The notes beneath the pieces are model-generated. The model worked only from the letters and a program-made list of their open reading frames with translations, did not search any database and was not told where the DNA came from. From Sphingomonas sp. (GTDB lineage: Bacteria > Pseudomonadota > Alphaproteobacteria > Sphingomonadales > Sphingomonadaceae), in assembly GCA_017418975.1 (NCBI GenBank), contig JAFOMG010000011.1, positions 558,001 to 622,000 on the forward strand: a DNA stretch of 64,000 nucleotides, given 5' to 3'. Positions 25,691-34,968 of the stretch are shown in pieces. The position numbers were made by a program, and so were the translations under genes. Every line of letters starts with the position of its first letter. Positions within the stretch are counted from its first letter, which is position 1.

Positions 25691-27505
25691 TCAATACACC
25701 CGCTTCTTCGGCTTGATGTACTCGATCTCGTCGGTGAGGGTGTAGTCGTGGACCGGGCGGTAATCGATGCTCGTGGCGCCGCCCTTGCCGCCCCAGCCTT
25801 CGAAGGTGGCGACGGTGTGCTTCATCCAGTTCTTGTCGTCGCGCTCGGGGAAGTCCTCGTGCATGTGCGCGCCGCGGCTTTCCTTGCGGTTGGCGGCGCA
25901 CTCGATGGTGACGACGGCCTGGCCGATCAGGTTGTCGAGCTCCAGCGTCTCGACCAGGTCGGTGTTCCAGATCAGCGAGCGGTCCTGGATGCCGACGTCC
26001 TGGAAGCCCTTGTAGACGTCCTGCATGTGCTTCACGCCCTCGGCGAGCAGGGCGCTGTCGCGGAACACCGCGCAGTGGCGCTGCATCGTCTTCTGCATAT
26101 CGGCGCGGACCTCGGCGGTCGGGCGCGCGCCCTTGGCGTTGCGGAAGTGATCGAGGCGGCCGAGCGCGAATTCCTCCGAGCCCTTGGGCAGCTCGTTGTG
26201 CTTCATGCCGGGCTTGAGCAGCTCCTTCAGGCGCAGGCCGGTCGCGCGGCCGAACACGACCAGGTCGATCAGCGAGTTGGAGCCCAGGCGGTTGGCGCCG
26301 TGCACCGACACGCAGGCCGCTTCGCCGACCGCGAACAGGCCGGGGATCACCGCGTCCGGATCGCCATCCTTATTGTGGACGACCTCGCCGTGATAATTGG
26401 TCGGGATGCCGCCCATGTTGTAGTGGACGGTCGGCACCACCGGCAGCGGCTGGCGGGTCAGGTCGACGCCGGCGAAGATCTTGCCGGTCTCGGTGATGCC
26501 GGGCAGCCGCTCGTGCAGGATCTTCGGGTCGATATGGTTGAGGTGAAGGAAGATATGGTCCTTCTCCTTGCCCACGCCGCGGCCCTCGCGGATCTCCATC
26601 GCCATCGAGCGCGCGACGACGTCGCGGCTGGCAAGGTCCTTGGCCGAGGGGGCATAGCGCTCCATGAAGCGCTCGCCCTCGGAGTTGGTGAGGTAGCCGC
26701 CCTCGCCGCGCGCGCCCTCGGTGATGAGCACGCCGGCGCCGTAGATGCCGGTCGGGTGGAACTGGACGAACTCCATGTCCTGCAGCGCGATGCCCGCGCG
26801 CAGCGCCATGCCGTTGCCGTCGCCGGTGCAGGTGTGCGCCGAGGTCGCCGACTGGTAGACGCGGCCGCCGCCGCCGGTGGCGAGGACGACGGCGTGGCTG
26901 CGGAAGCGGTGGATCGAGCCGTCTTCCATGCACAAAGCGATCACGCCGCGGCAGGCGCCGTTCTCCATGATCAGGTCGAGCGCGAAATATTCGACGTAGA
27001 AGTCCGCGTCGTATTTCAGGCTCTGCTGGTAGAGCGCGTGGAGCATGGCGTGGCCGGTGCGGTCGGCCGCGGCGCAGGTGCGCTGCACGGGCGGGCCTTC
27101 GCCCATGTTCTGCATATGGCCGCCGAACGGGCGCTGGTAGATCGTGCCATTGTCGTTGCGGCTGAACGGCACGCCGGCATGCTCGAGCTCGTACACGGCC
27201 TGCGGCGCTTCGCGGACCATATATTCGATCGCGTCCTGATCGCCGAGCCAGTCCGAGCCCTTGACGGTGTCGAACATGTGCCACGACCAGTGATCGGGCG
27301 TGTTGTTGCCGAGCGAGGCGGCGATGCCGCCCTGCGCCGCGACGGTGTGCGAGCGGGTGGGGAACACCTTGGTGATGCAGGCGGTCTTCAGGCCGGCCTC
27401 GGCGCAGCCCATGGTGGCGCGCAGGCCCGAGCCGCCGGCGCCGACCACGACGGCGTCATAGCTGTGGTCGATGATCTTGTAGGCGCCAGAAGAATTGTTT
27501 GGCAT
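25691..27505 (-). CDS. sdhA: Succinate dehydrogenase flavoprotein subunit
   Basis: Catalytic FAD subunit of complex II, oxidising succinate to fumarate. 604 residues. Seen: FAD-binding [14 protein letters not shown], the His that covalently holds FAD in [11 protein letters not shown], substrate-site [21 protein letters not shown] (split), and active-site RxxA region around [14 protein letters not shown]. Ends in the usual KPKKRVY. Start overlaps the sdhD stop by one base. Confidence 0.97.
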   Translation of the reverse strand: MPNNSSGAYKIIDHSYDAVVVGAGGSGLRATMGCAEAGLKTACITKVFPTRSHTVAAQGGIAASLGNNTPDHWSWHMFDTVKGSDWLGDQDAIEYMVREAPQAVYELEHAGVPFSRNDNGTIYQRPFGGHMQNMGEGPPVQRTCAAADRTGHAMLHALYQQSLKYDADFYVEYFALDLIMENGACRGVIALCMEDGSIHRFRSHAVVLATGGGGRVYQSATSAHTCTGDGNGMALRAGIALQDMEFVQFHPTGIYGAGVLITEGARGEGGYLTNSEGERFMERYAPSAKDLASRDVVARSMAMEIREGRGVGKEKDHIFLHLNHIDPKILHERLPGITETGKIFAGVDLTRQPLPVVPTVHYNMGGIPTNYHGEVVHNKDGDPDAVIPGLFAVGEAACVSVHGANRLGSNSLIDLVVFGRATGLRLKELLKPGMKHNELPKGSEEFALGRLDHFRNAKGARPTAEVRADMQKTMQRHCAVFRDSALLAEGVKHMQDVYKGFQDVGIQDRSLIWNTDLVETLELDNLIGQAVVTIECAANRKESRGAHMHEDFPERDDKNWMKHTVATFEGWGGKGGATSIDYRPVHDYTLTDEIEYIKPKKRVY

Positions 27506-27894
27506 CAGAGCGCTGCCCCCGCCGTGAAGGCGATCTTGAGGATCGAGAAGACGGCGGTGGTGCCTGCCGCCAGCGTGAAGAAGTTGAGCAGCACCATCAG
27601 CACGATGTGCGTCTCGTCGTGCTGATAGTCCTCGATCACCACCTGCAGGCCGAGGCGGAAGTGATAGAAAGTGGCGAGGACCAGGAGGATCAGGGGCACG
27701 GCGACCTGGGTCTGGGCGATCCAGTGGCGCACGGTCTCGAAATCATAGGCCGGCAGCAGCGCGATGCTGAGCACGAACCACAGCGTCAGGATCAGGTTGG
27801 CGCCGGCGGTCAGCCGCTGGTGCCACCAATGGTGCGCGCCTTCATGCGCCGAGCCGAGGCCGCGGACCTTGCCGATGCTGGTGCCGTTACCCAT
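27505..27894 (-). CDS. sdhD: Succinate dehydrogenase membrane anchor subunit D
   Basis: A 129-residue subunit with three transmembrane helices. [18 protein letters not shown] is the diagnostic segment; its first His is the usual axial ligand of heme b and the Asp-Tyr pair lines the quinone site. Starts at MGNGTSIG, overlapping the end of sdhC by 8 bp. Confidence 0.92.
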   Translation of the reverse strand: MGNGTSIGKVRGLGSAHEGAHHWWHQRLTAGANLILTLWFVLSIALLPAYDFETVRHWIAQTQVAVPLILLVLATFYHFRLGLQVVIEDYQHDETHIVLMVLLNFFTLAAGTTAVFSILKIAFTAGAAL

Positions 27895-28312
27895 TGGTCT
27901 TACCCCAGATGATGAAGCCCCAGAAGGCGATGGTGAGGAGGATCGCGGCGACATAGGTCAGCAGCGCGGTGGTCTTGTTGGCCTTGAGCTCGAAATTGGC
28001 GCCCTGGTCGAGGAACAGGTGGCGGATGCCCGAGCTCATATGCTGGAAGAAGGACAGGGTCAGCCCGATGCCGAAGACATAGCCGGCGATGTTGAGCGCG
28101 CCGGACTTGACCGTGAACAGGTCGAGGAACGCCGCATAGGCCGCCGGGCCCGAGGCGAGGGCGACCAGCCACCAGACGAACAGGATCGTCCCTACGGTCG
28201 CCATGCCGCTGCCGGTGACGCGGTGGGTGATGGAGACCGCCATCGCGGGTCCCCACTTCCAGATCGACAGATGCGGCGACGTGGGTCGCGCTTCGTTGCG
28301 CACATTGGCCAA
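27887..28312 (-). CDS. sdhC: Succinate dehydrogenase cytochrome b556 subunit C
   Basis: A 141-residue subunit with three helices. RPTSPHLSIWKWGPAM, the quinone-site SITHRVTG and the heme-ligand region QHMSSGIRHLFLD are all family signatures. I choose the TTG at 28312 as start: the protein then begins with the normal ANVRNEARPTSPH and an AAGGA ribosome site lies 7 bases before it. No ATG gives a sensible N-terminus. Confidence 0.9.
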   Translation of the reverse strand: MANVRNEARPTSPHLSIWKWGPAMAVSITHRVTGSGMATVGTILFVWWLVALASGPAAYAAFLDLFTVKSGALNIAGYVFGIGLTLSFFQHMSSGIRHLFLDQGANFELKANKTTALLTYVAAILLTIAFWGFIIWGKTNG

Positions 28313-28476
28313 GATTATGTCCTTCCTCGGTCGGTGCCGTCTCCTTAATCCCGATGCCGCCGGATGCAAGCTGGCATGCGCAACCGCCGGCTTGGCTAAC
28401 CCCGCCTTAACCACTTCGCCCGCATATCCCGGGGCAAGTGGCCGATCGTCCCGCGGCCGCAAAGGGGACAAGTTTC

Positions 28477-29847
28477 GTGACCAACGCCGTTTCGCTTGAG
28501 GATCTGCCGGCACCGGGCTCCACGGCCGCCCGCATCGACGTGCGCGCCCGTCTTCGCATCTTCGATTTCGAAGGGTCGCTGGCCGCCTCGGGCCGCGCCG
28601 CCTGGGAGGCGCTGGAGCCGGAGATCCGCGCGGTCTCGGAAGCCTATTGGCAGCAATGGCTGCGCTGCTTCGCCGACGAGCGCAGCTGGGCGCCCGACGA
28701 TACGCAGAAGATGATCGATCTCGGCGTCGTCTTCCTCCGGAACCGCTTTCTGGACGCCGAGGGGAGGCCCTGGATCGAATCGATCGAGCGTTCGGTCGCC
28801 GCCGCCTATGCTGCGAACGTGCCGCCGATGGCGCTGCTCTCGATGATCAGCGCGAGCGACCGGGTGGCGCTCGAGATCCTGATCCGCCGGGTCGGCACCG
28901 AGGACCGGCGACTCGCCGGGCTGATCGACACGCTGATGCGCCTCTCCGCGCTGGAGGGCGACATCACCGTCGAGATCTACAACATGTATCGCGAGCACAG
29001 CGCCCAGGCGGCGCGCGACCGGCTCGCCGAGGATTTCCGCGATTCGATCGGCGGCACCGTCCAGCGCGCCTCGCGCGAGGGCGAGCAGCTCCGCGTCCAG
29101 GCCAGCCACACCTCCGCTTCGGCGCGGGGGATGCTGGGCAAGGCATCGGAGGTTGCGGCGGCGGCGGAGCAGTCGGCGGTGGCGATGCGCGAGGCGGCGC
29201 AGACGGCGGCTGGGCTGATCCGGGCGATCGAGGATGCGCGGATGGAAGTGGAAGCGGCGGCGGGGATCGCGACGCGCGCCTCGTCGCAGGCGACCGACGC
29301 GGTGGGGATGAGCGAGGCGCTGAGCGACCATGCCAAGTCGATCGAATCGATCCTGGGCCTGATCCGCGACATTGCCGGGCAGACGAACCTGCTGGCGCTG
29401 AACGCGACGATCGAGGCGGCGCGGGCGGGGGATGCGGGTCGCGGCTTCGCGGTGGTGGCGCAGGAAGTGAAGAGCCTGGCGAACCAGACGGCGCGGGCGA
29501 CGGACGATATCGCGGCGAAGATCGCGGCGATCCAGTCGGCGACGAAGAGCACGGTGGAGACCAACGCCTCGATCCGCTCGACGGTGAGCGAGGTGCAGGA
29601 AAGCGCCAACCGCATCCGCAGCGCGATGGAGGTCCAGGCGCAGACCGTCACCGCGATCACCGCGGCGGTCGACGAGACCGCGCTCGCCGCCGACTCCATG
29701 TCCGCCACCATCGGCGCCATCCGCGAGGATACCAAGTCGGTGACGCACGAGATCGACACGCTCCAGAAGGACGTGGCCGAAGTCGACGACCGTCTCCACA
29801 AGCTGCGTGTCGCCGCGGACAGTTTCTCCAGCAGCGTCGCTGCCTGA
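28477..29847 (+). CDS. Soluble methyl-accepting chemotaxis protein with globin-like N-terminal domain
   Basis: A 456-residue receptor with no transmembrane segment, hence cytoplasmic. The C-terminal half is a coiled-coil MCP signalling domain; the conserved hairpin tip reads [18 protein letters not shown] followed by [15 protein letters not shown]. The N-terminal ~170 residues are all helical; [16 protein letters not shown] and the later helix-NVPP-helix layout resemble globin-coupled sensors such as HemAT, but the proximal His position appears to be Ala. No other chemotaxis gene is in the window. Start GTG at 28477 has AAGGGG upstream; a GTG 13 codons earlier is possible. Confidence 0.75.
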   Translation: MTNAVSLEDLPAPGSTAARIDVRARLRIFDFEGSLAASGRAAWEALEPEIRAVSEAYWQQWLRCFADERSWAPDDTQKMIDLGVVFLRNRFLDAEGRPWIESIERSVAAAYAANVPPMALLSMISASDRVALEILIRRVGTEDRRLAGLIDTLMRLSALEGDITVEIYNMYREHSAQAARDRLAEDFRDSIGGTVQRASREGEQLRVQASHTSASARGMLGKASEVAAAAEQSAVAMREAAQTAAGLIRAIEDARMEVEAAAGIATRASSQATDAVGMSEALSDHAKSIESILGLIRDIAGQTNLLALNATIEAARAGDAGRGFAVVAQEVKSLANQTARATDDIAAKIAAIQSATKSTVETNASIRSTVSEVQESANRIRSAMEVQAQTVTAITAAVDETALAADSMSATIGAIREDTKSVTHEIDTLQKDVAEVDDRLHKLRVAADSFSSSVAA

Positions 29848-29854
29848 AGCGCTT

Positions 29855-29938
29855 CGTCATTCCCGCGAAGGCAGGGCTCCAGGGGCAAGCAGGACAGCAC
29901 TTGCTACTCTGGACCCCCGCCTTCGCGGGGATGACGGG
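29855..29938. repeat. Paired GTCATYCCCGC repeats forming a long hairpin
   Basis: A left copy at 29855-29883 and an inverted right copy at 29909-29937 (both built on CCCGC and CTTCGCGGG with GATGACG ends) flank a 25-bp centre. It lies right after the chemoreceptor stop and could act as a terminator or mRNA-protecting structure. Confidence 0.65.
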
Positions 29939-29964
29939 GACGGGCCGACGCGCTAGTCAGGCGC

Positions 29965-30666
29965 ATGGCCACCCACATCCTCCTAACCGGCGCGAGCCGC
30001 GGCATCGGCGCCGCGATCGCCGAGAGCTTCAAGAACGACGCGGTGCGCCTGATCGGACAGGGCACCAGGAGCGGCATCCGCGCCGACTTCGCCGATCCCG
30101 CGGCGCCCCGGACCCTGTGGAGCCAGGCGCTCGACGCGCTCGACGGCCGCATCGACGTGCTCATCAACAATGCCGGCGTGTTCGAGAGCAATCCGCTCGA
30201 CATCGAGCATGACGACTGGGTGGCGAGCTGGGAGCGGACGATGCGGGTGAACCTCACCGCTTCGGCCGAGCTCTGCCGCCTCGCCATCTGCCACTGGCAG
30301 GCGGAGGGCCGCCCCGGCCGCATCGTCAACATGGCGAGCCGCGCCGCCTATCGCGGCGACAGCCCGGCGCACTGGCATTATGCCGCGTCCAAGGCGGGCA
30401 TGGTCGGCATGACCAAGAGCATCGCCCGGGGCTATGCGCGCAGCGGCATCCTCGCCTTCGCGATCTGCCCGGGCTTCACCATGACGGGCATGGCCGACGA
30501 TTATCTCGCCAGCCGCGGCGGCGAGAAGCTGCTTGCCGACATCCCGCTCGGCCGGGTGGCCGATGCCGACGAAGTGGCCGTGCTCGCGCGGTTCTGCGCG
30601 CTGGCCGCGCCGCCCTCGATGACCGGTGCGGTGCTCGACATCAACGGAGCGAGCTATGTCCGATAG
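29965..30666 (+). CDS. Short-chain dehydrogenase/reductase
   Basis: A 233-residue classical SDR. Seen: cofactor-binding TGASRGIG (8-15), NNAG, catalytic Ser in VNMASRAAYRG and the Tyr/Lys pair in HYAASKAG, then CPGFTMTGM. NAD or NADP preference and substrate cannot be read with confidence. The next gene starts 11 bp before its stop. Confidence 0.85.
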   Translation: MATHILLTGASRGIGAAIAESFKNDAVRLIGQGTRSGIRADFADPAAPRTLWSQALDALDGRIDVLINNAGVFESNPLDIEHDDWVASWERTMRVNLTASAELCRLAICHWQAEGRPGRIVNMASRAAYRGDSPAHWHYAASKAGMVGMTKSIARGYARSGILAFAICPGFTMTGMADDYLASRGGEKLLADIPLGRVADADEVAVLARFCALAAPPSMTGAVLDINGASYVR

Positions 30667-31363
30667 CCCCGCGTCCCGGCTCCCCCTGGCGGCGCGTCCG
30701 CCTTTCGTCGGCGGCCTCCTCGTCGGCGCGCTGGCCGTGGTCGGGGCCGGCATCGTGATCCTGGCGGGAGTCCTGCTCGGCGGCGTGATGCTCACGCGCG
30801 GGCATCGCAATGCCGATGCCCCGGCGCAGGTCGAGGCCAAGGCCGCCAAGGAAGTGTACGCCGTCGCCGCCGTCAATCCGCTGCGCGGCACCAACGCGCA
30901 GGAGATCGTGATCGCCACCGATTCCTCGATCCGGCGCGGCGATGCCGGCTCCTATTCGGGCGGGGGCGCGCCGGACGAGCGCAACGTGATCCTGCTCGAC
31001 AAGGCGAGCGGTGCCAGCCGCAAGCTGCTGCCGGACAATGGCCGCCGGATCGTCTCCCGCGACTATCTGCCGGCGATGGCGGGTGCGGGGGAGGAAGGCG
31101 TGGACACGCAGAAGGCCCCGCTCGCTTATTATGTGTTCCGCGTCCGCGCCGCCGATGGCGCGCGTGAGGATGTGCTGGTCGGCGATCTCGCCACCGGGCG
31201 CCAAGCCTATCTGCTCGCCGGGATAGACGGGATCGACAAGGCCTGGATGCAGAGCCCGACCCGCCTCGCGCTGTTGATGCGCCAGGGCCGCAAGCTGCAA
31301 TATCGCGCGATCGAGATCCCCGATCTCAAGGTGGTCGTCGCGCGTCCCGTGGAGATCGATTGA
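30656..31363 (+). CDS. Single-pass membrane protein of unknown function
   Basis: A 235-residue protein with one strong transmembrane helix (residues about 20-48) and a large presumably periplasmic domain. The domain has NPLRGTNAQEIVIATDSS, a Gly-rich SYSGGGAPDERNVILLD and repeated strand-like segments ending RAIEIPDLKVVVARPVEID. No family recognised. It overlaps the SDR gene and is fused translationally (TGATG) to prmA. Confidence 0.65.
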   Translation: MSDSPASRLPLAARPPFVGGLLVGALAVVGAGIVILAGVLLGGVMLTRGHRNADAPAQVEAKAAKEVYAVAAVNPLRGTNAQEIVIATDSSIRRGDAGSYSGGGAPDERNVILLDKASGASRKLLPDNGRRIVSRDYLPAMAGAGEEGVDTQKAPLAYYVFRVRAADGAREDVLVGDLATGRQAYLLAGIDGIDKAWMQSPTRLALLMRQGRKLQYRAIEIPDLKVVVARPVEID

Positions 31364-32337
31364 TGTCGAGCTGGAAGCTCATCCTGCCCTGCACCCGCGC
31401 CGAAGCGGAAGCCATCGACGCCGATGACGAGGCGCTGTTCGGCATCGAGCCGATGCCCGTGCTGCTGACCAGCGAGCGGATCGAGGACGATCCCGACCAT
31501 TGGCAGCTCGAGGCCTTTTTCGAATCGAAGCCCAACAGCGCCGCGCTCGACGCGGTGCGGGCGCTGGCGCCGAGCGCGAAGGGCGTGAAGGCGGTGGCCG
31601 AGAAGGTGCGCGACGCCGACTGGGTGACGCTCAGCCAGGCCGGGATCGAGCCCGTCCATGCCGGCCGCTTCTATGTCCATACCGCCACCAACAAGGGCAG
31701 AGTGCCCGCGGGCGCCACGGCCTTCCGCATCGATGCCGGCCTCGCCTTCGGCACCGGCACGCACGAAACCACTTCGGGCTGCCTGCTCGCGCTCGACCGG
31801 CTGAAGCGCGAGGGCAAGCGCTTCGAGAACGTGCTCGATCTCGGCACCGGCACCGGGCTGCTCGCCTTTGCGGCGCTCCATCTCTGGCCGCGCGCCTATG
31901 CCACGGCGTCGGACATCGATGCGCGCGCGGTGGCGGTCACCGCGGAGAATGCCGAACTGAACGGCGTGCGGCTCGGCGGCGGGCAGGGCGCGCTGGCGCT
32001 CGCCGCCGCGGCGGGGGTCGAGCATCCGCTGCTCATCGGCCGGGCGCCCTATGACCTCGTCATCGCCAACATCCTCGCCGGTCCGCTGGTCGAGCTGGCG
32101 CCGAGCGTGGGCGCGGTGCTGGCCGAGGGGGGCACGCTGATTCTCGCCGGGCTGCTGGCCGGGCAGGCCGAGACGGTGGCGCAGGCCTATCGCCGGCAGG
32201 GCCTGCGCCTCGTCCACCGTGCCGATCGCGGCGACTGGCCGACACTGACCCTGGCGAAGCGCGTGCGCTACGGGACGGAGCGGGTGACCCGGCTGAGCCG
32301 CGGCAAGGGCGAGGCGCCGGGGTTCGGGAGCTGGTAG
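31363..32337 (+). CDS. prmA: Ribosomal protein L11 methyltransferase
   Basis: SAM-dependent enzyme that trimethylates ribosomal protein L11. 324 residues. Seen: the linker-domain end AFGTGTHETT, SAM motif I DLGTGTGLLAFAAL, ASDIDARAV, and the substrate-amino-binding ANILAGPLVELAP. The ATG at 31363 overlaps the upstream stop and has GGAG eight bases before. Followed by a hairpin repeat in the gap to convergent phhA. Confidence 0.92.
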   Translation: MSSWKLILPCTRAEAEAIDADDEALFGIEPMPVLLTSERIEDDPDHWQLEAFFESKPNSAALDAVRALAPSAKGVKAVAEKVRDADWVTLSQAGIEPVHAGRFYVHTATNKGRVPAGATAFRIDAGLAFGTGTHETTSGCLLALDRLKREGKRFENVLDLGTGTGLLAFAALHLWPRAYATASDIDARAVAVTAENAELNGVRLGGGQGALALAAAAGVEHPLLIGRAPYDLVIANILAGPLVELAPSVGAVLAEGGTLILAGLLAGQAETVAQAYRRQGLRLVHRADRGDWPTLTLAKRVRYGTERVTRLSRGKGEAPGFGSW

Positions 32338-32360
32338 GGCCGGGAAGCGCCACACCCCAA

Positions 32361-32388
32361 CGTCATCCCTGCTTTCGCGGGGATGACG
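32361..32388. repeat. REP-like hairpin between prmA and phhA
   Basis: CGTCATCCC-TGC and GCGGGGATGACG form an 11-bp stem with one mismatch and a short loop. It occupies the 54-bp gap between two convergent genes, so a bidirectional terminator role is plausible. Confidence 0.65.
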
Positions 32389-32391
32389 AGG

Positions 32392-33258
32392 CTAGCGTTT
32401 CGAGTTGGCATATTCCTGGGTGCCACGGGTGATCACCTCGTCGCCCGGCAGGATCTCCGCGATCGGGATGTCGGGCTGGCCGAGGATCTCGTCGTAGAGC
32501 GGGGCGAAATCGGTCTCCACCGTGGCGCGCAGCAGCTCGGCATAGCTCGGGATGACGAAATAATTCTGCTGGAAATCGTCGATCCGATAGTCGGTGCGCA
32601 TCACGCGCTTCAGGTCGAATCCGATGCGGTTGGGACTGTCGCTCTCCAGCGCGAACACGCTCTCGGCAAAGGAAGAGACGATCCCCGCGCCATAGATGCG
32701 CAGATCGCCTTCCTCGCGGACCAGCCCGAATTCCACCGTGTACCAGTAGAGCCGGCCGAGCTGCTTCAGCGCACCCAGCTCGAGCGCCCGGTTGCCGCCG
32801 CGACCATAGGCCGCGAGATAGTCGGCGAACACCGGGTCGGCGAGCATCGGCACATGGCCGAACACGTCGTGGAAGACGTCCGGCTCCTGGATATAGTCCA
32901 GCTGGTCGGGCCGGCGGATGAAGTTGCCGGCGACGAAGCGGCGATTGGCCATGTGATCGAAGAACACATTGTCGGGCACCAGCCCGGGCACCGCCACCAC
33001 CTGCCAGCCGGTGAGCTTCATCAGCCGCTCGCTCAGCTCCTCGAAATTGGGAATGCCCGATTCGGACAGGCGCAGCGCGTCGAGACCGTTGAGATAGGCC
33101 TTGCTCGCGCGGCCCGGCAGCAGCTTCGCCTGGCGCGCATAGAGCTTGTCCCAGGTCGCGTGCTCCTCGGCGGTATAGGCCTGCCAGTTCTGCGGGATCG
33201 TCCAGTCGGCCGACGCGCCCTCGGGCGGGCGATCGAGCACATGCGTGTCGTGAGCCAT
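32392..33258 (-). CDS. phhA: Phenylalanine 4-monooxygenase
   Basis: Tetrahydrobiopterin- and iron-dependent hydroxylation of phenylalanine to tyrosine. 288 residues. Iron ligands are visible: two His in HDVFGHVPML and Glu in YWYTVEFGL. LVPDNVFFDHMANRRF and RIYGAGIVSSFAES are family-typical. The ATG at 33258 fits the usual N-terminus. No pterin recycling gene (phhB) or AsnC regulator is adjacent in this window. Confidence 0.95.
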   Translation of the reverse strand: MAHDTHVLDRPPEGASADWTIPQNWQAYTAEEHATWDKLYARQAKLLPGRASKAYLNGLDALRLSESGIPNFEELSERLMKLTGWQVVAVPGLVPDNVFFDHMANRRFVAGNFIRRPDQLDYIQEPDVFHDVFGHVPMLADPVFADYLAAYGRGGNRALELGALKQLGRLYWYTVEFGLVREEGDLRIYGAGIVSSFAESVFALESDSPNRIGFDLKRVMRTDYRIDDFQQNYFVIPSYAELLRATVETDFAPLYDEILGQPDIPIAEILPGDEVITRGTQEYANSKR

Positions 33259-33320
33259 GAAAATAGCATAGCATGCGATGGTGCAGGTGCGAAATGGGGG
33301 ATGGCCGGTTGCGGGCGTTG

Positions 33321-33950
33321 ATGCGGATATCGATACGGCTGATCGGAGTGCTGGTGCTGCCGGTGGTGCTCTATCTCGTGGCCGCGGCGCTGGGCGCGGG
33401 GTTCGCCGCGAATGGCGGGCGGGCGCCGCCGGCCACGGGCGTGCGCATCTATGTCGCCGACAATGGCGCGCATACCGATCTGATCCTGCCCGCCGCCGCG
33501 TTCCGCGACATTGCCCGGCCCGAGCATCTGGGCGATCCCCGCTACGGCGCCGAGCCCTATCTCGCCATCGGCTGGGGCAATCGGGACTTCTACCTCCACA
33601 CCGCCCGCTGGCGCGACATCGATCCCTGGCGCACCGCCAAGGCGCTGGCCGGCATGGGATCGACTGTGGTCCATGTCGCCCATGTGCCCGCGCCGCGCGT
33701 GGACGGATCGGTGCGCGCGGTGCTGCTGCGGCCCGAGGAATATCGCCGGCTGGTTGCCTATGTCCGGGGCAGCTTCGCCGCGGGGCCGGTGGTGCGCGGC
33801 TATGGCGCGCGCGACGCCTTCTATTCGGCCAAGGGCGGCTATAGCGCGCTTCGCACCTGCAACGAATGGACCGGCCGGGGCCTGCGCGCGGCGGGCGTGC
33901 GGATGGGCATATGGACGCCGCTGCCCTGGGGAGTAATGCTGTGGCTATGA
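33321..33950 (+). CDS. TIGR02117/DUF2459 family protein
   Basis: A 209-residue protein with an N-terminal hydrophobic anchor (about residues 5-30). The exposed domain has IYVADNGAHTDLILP, EPYLAIGWGNRDFYLHTARW and a C-terminal RTCNEWTGRGLRAAGV, matching the DUF2459 family whose Cys/His pattern hints at a papain-like hydrolase fold. Function not established. ATG 33294 is another possible start. Stop overlaps the next gene. Confidence 0.75.
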   Translation: MRISIRLIGVLVLPVVLYLVAAALGAGFAANGGRAPPATGVRIYVADNGAHTDLILPAAAFRDIARPEHLGDPRYGAEPYLAIGWGNRDFYLHTARWRDIDPWRTAKALAGMGSTVVHVAHVPAPRVDGSVRAVLLRPEEYRRLVAYVRGSFAAGPVVRGYGARDAFYSAKGGYSALRTCNEWTGRGLRAAGVRMGIWTPLPWGVMLWL

Positions 33951-34657
33951 TCCCGCAAACCGCCACCGAGCCGCCGCCCCGCCTTGCCTTCGCGCTCGAG
34001 CCGGCCCGCGCCGCGCTCACTCTGGCGGAGCTCGCCCGTTTCCGCATCGCCGGGCTGCCGCGGGGAGACGGCCGGCCGGTGCTGGTCTCGCCCGGCCTGG
34101 GCAACACCGATCGCTCCAACTTCGTGCTGCGCGGCATGCTGCGCCGGCTCGGCTATCGCCCCTATCCCTGGCGGCTCGGCCGCAATTTCGGCGTGCGCAG
34201 CGTGGGGCCCGAGTGCGAGAAGCTGATCGCCCGGGTCGAGGAGATCGAGCGCGAGACCGGCGGGAAGGTTACGCTGATCGGCGTTTCGCTCGGCGGGGTG
34301 ATGAGCCGCATCGTCGCGCATCGCCGTCCCGATCTGGTCCGCGCCGTCCTCACCGTCAGCGCGCCTTTCGCCGGCCCGCCCGGCGCCACCAACGTATGGC
34401 GCGCCTTCCAGGCGCTCACCGGCGAGAGGATCGCCGATCCCGCCGTGACTCGCCGGCTGGAGGAAGCGGCGCGGCCGCTCCCGATGCCGTCGGCCGCGAT
34501 CTGGAGCCGCAGCGACGGGTTCGTGAACGGGCTGATCTGCCGGGAGGGCGAGGGCGCCGAATGCCGGGCGGTCGAGGTGCGCAGCAGCCACCTGTTCGTC
34601 CAGATGAAGCCGCAGGTGCTCCGCGCCGTGGCGGAGATATTGGGAAGCTGGGACTGA
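33947..34657 (+). CDS. Alpha/beta hydrolase, lipase-like
   Basis: A 236-residue protein. VLVSPGLGNTDRSNFVLRGML gives the oxyanion region and LIGVSLGGVMSRIVAH the nucleophile elbow (GVSLGG). A late His (RSSHLF) can complete the triad; the acid is likely in the SRSDGFVNG loop. Cytoplasmic, no signal peptide. ATG overlaps the upstream stop (ATGA); a GTG two codons earlier has a well-spaced GGGGAG and could be the true start. Confidence 0.78.
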   Translation: MIPQTATEPPPRLAFALEPARAALTLAELARFRIAGLPRGDGRPVLVSPGLGNTDRSNFVLRGMLRRLGYRPYPWRLGRNFGVRSVGPECEKLIARVEEIERETGGKVTLIGVSLGGVMSRIVAHRRPDLVRAVLTVSAPFAGPPGATNVWRAFQALTGERIADPAVTRRLEEAARPLPMPSAAIWSRSDGFVNGLICREGEGAECRAVEVRSSHLFVQMKPQVLRAVAEILGSWD

Positions 34658-34661
34658 ACCC

Positions 34662-34961
34662 CTAGGCCGGCCTGCCGCCATCCGCCTCGAACAGGGTCAG
34701 ATCGCGATCGCCGATGCCGAGCCCGGGCCAGGCGGCCCGCCATGCCCGGATGTGCGGGCTGGTCCCGTGCGCCGCCAGCGTCGCATGGTCTGCCCAATGC
34801 TCCGTCACATGGATCAGCCCGGGATCGAACACGTCCTCGCCATAGCTGTAGTGGAGGCAGCCGGCCTCGACGCGGCTGGCCGCGACCATCGCCGCCATCG
34901 CCTGCCGCGCGGCATGGAGATTGGCGGGGGGCAGCCGGAAGGTGCCGGTGATGATCAGCAT
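34662..34961 (-). CDS. Antibiotic biosynthesis monooxygenase (ABM) domain protein
   Basis: A 99-residue ferredoxin-like dimeric protein of the YgiN/ABM type: MLIITGTFRLPPANLHAARQAMAAMV..., EAGCLHYSYGEDVFDPGLIHVTEHWAD and the following AAHGTSPHIRAW helix. Cofactor-free quinol monooxygenase or heme-degrading roles are known in the family. Convergent with the hydrolase gene. Confidence 0.82.
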   Translation of the reverse strand: MLIITGTFRLPPANLHAARQAMAAMVAASRVEAGCLHYSYGEDVFDPGLIHVTEHWADHATLAAHGTSPHIRAWRAAWPGLGIGDRDLTLFEADGGRPA

Positions 34962-34968
34962 GGGCCGC

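Noticed and set aside
33866..33946. Longer N-terminus for the alpha/beta hydrolase
   Set aside because: It would lie entirely inside the preceding gene and the added residues are low-complexity; the overlap ATGA or the nearby GTG are better starts.
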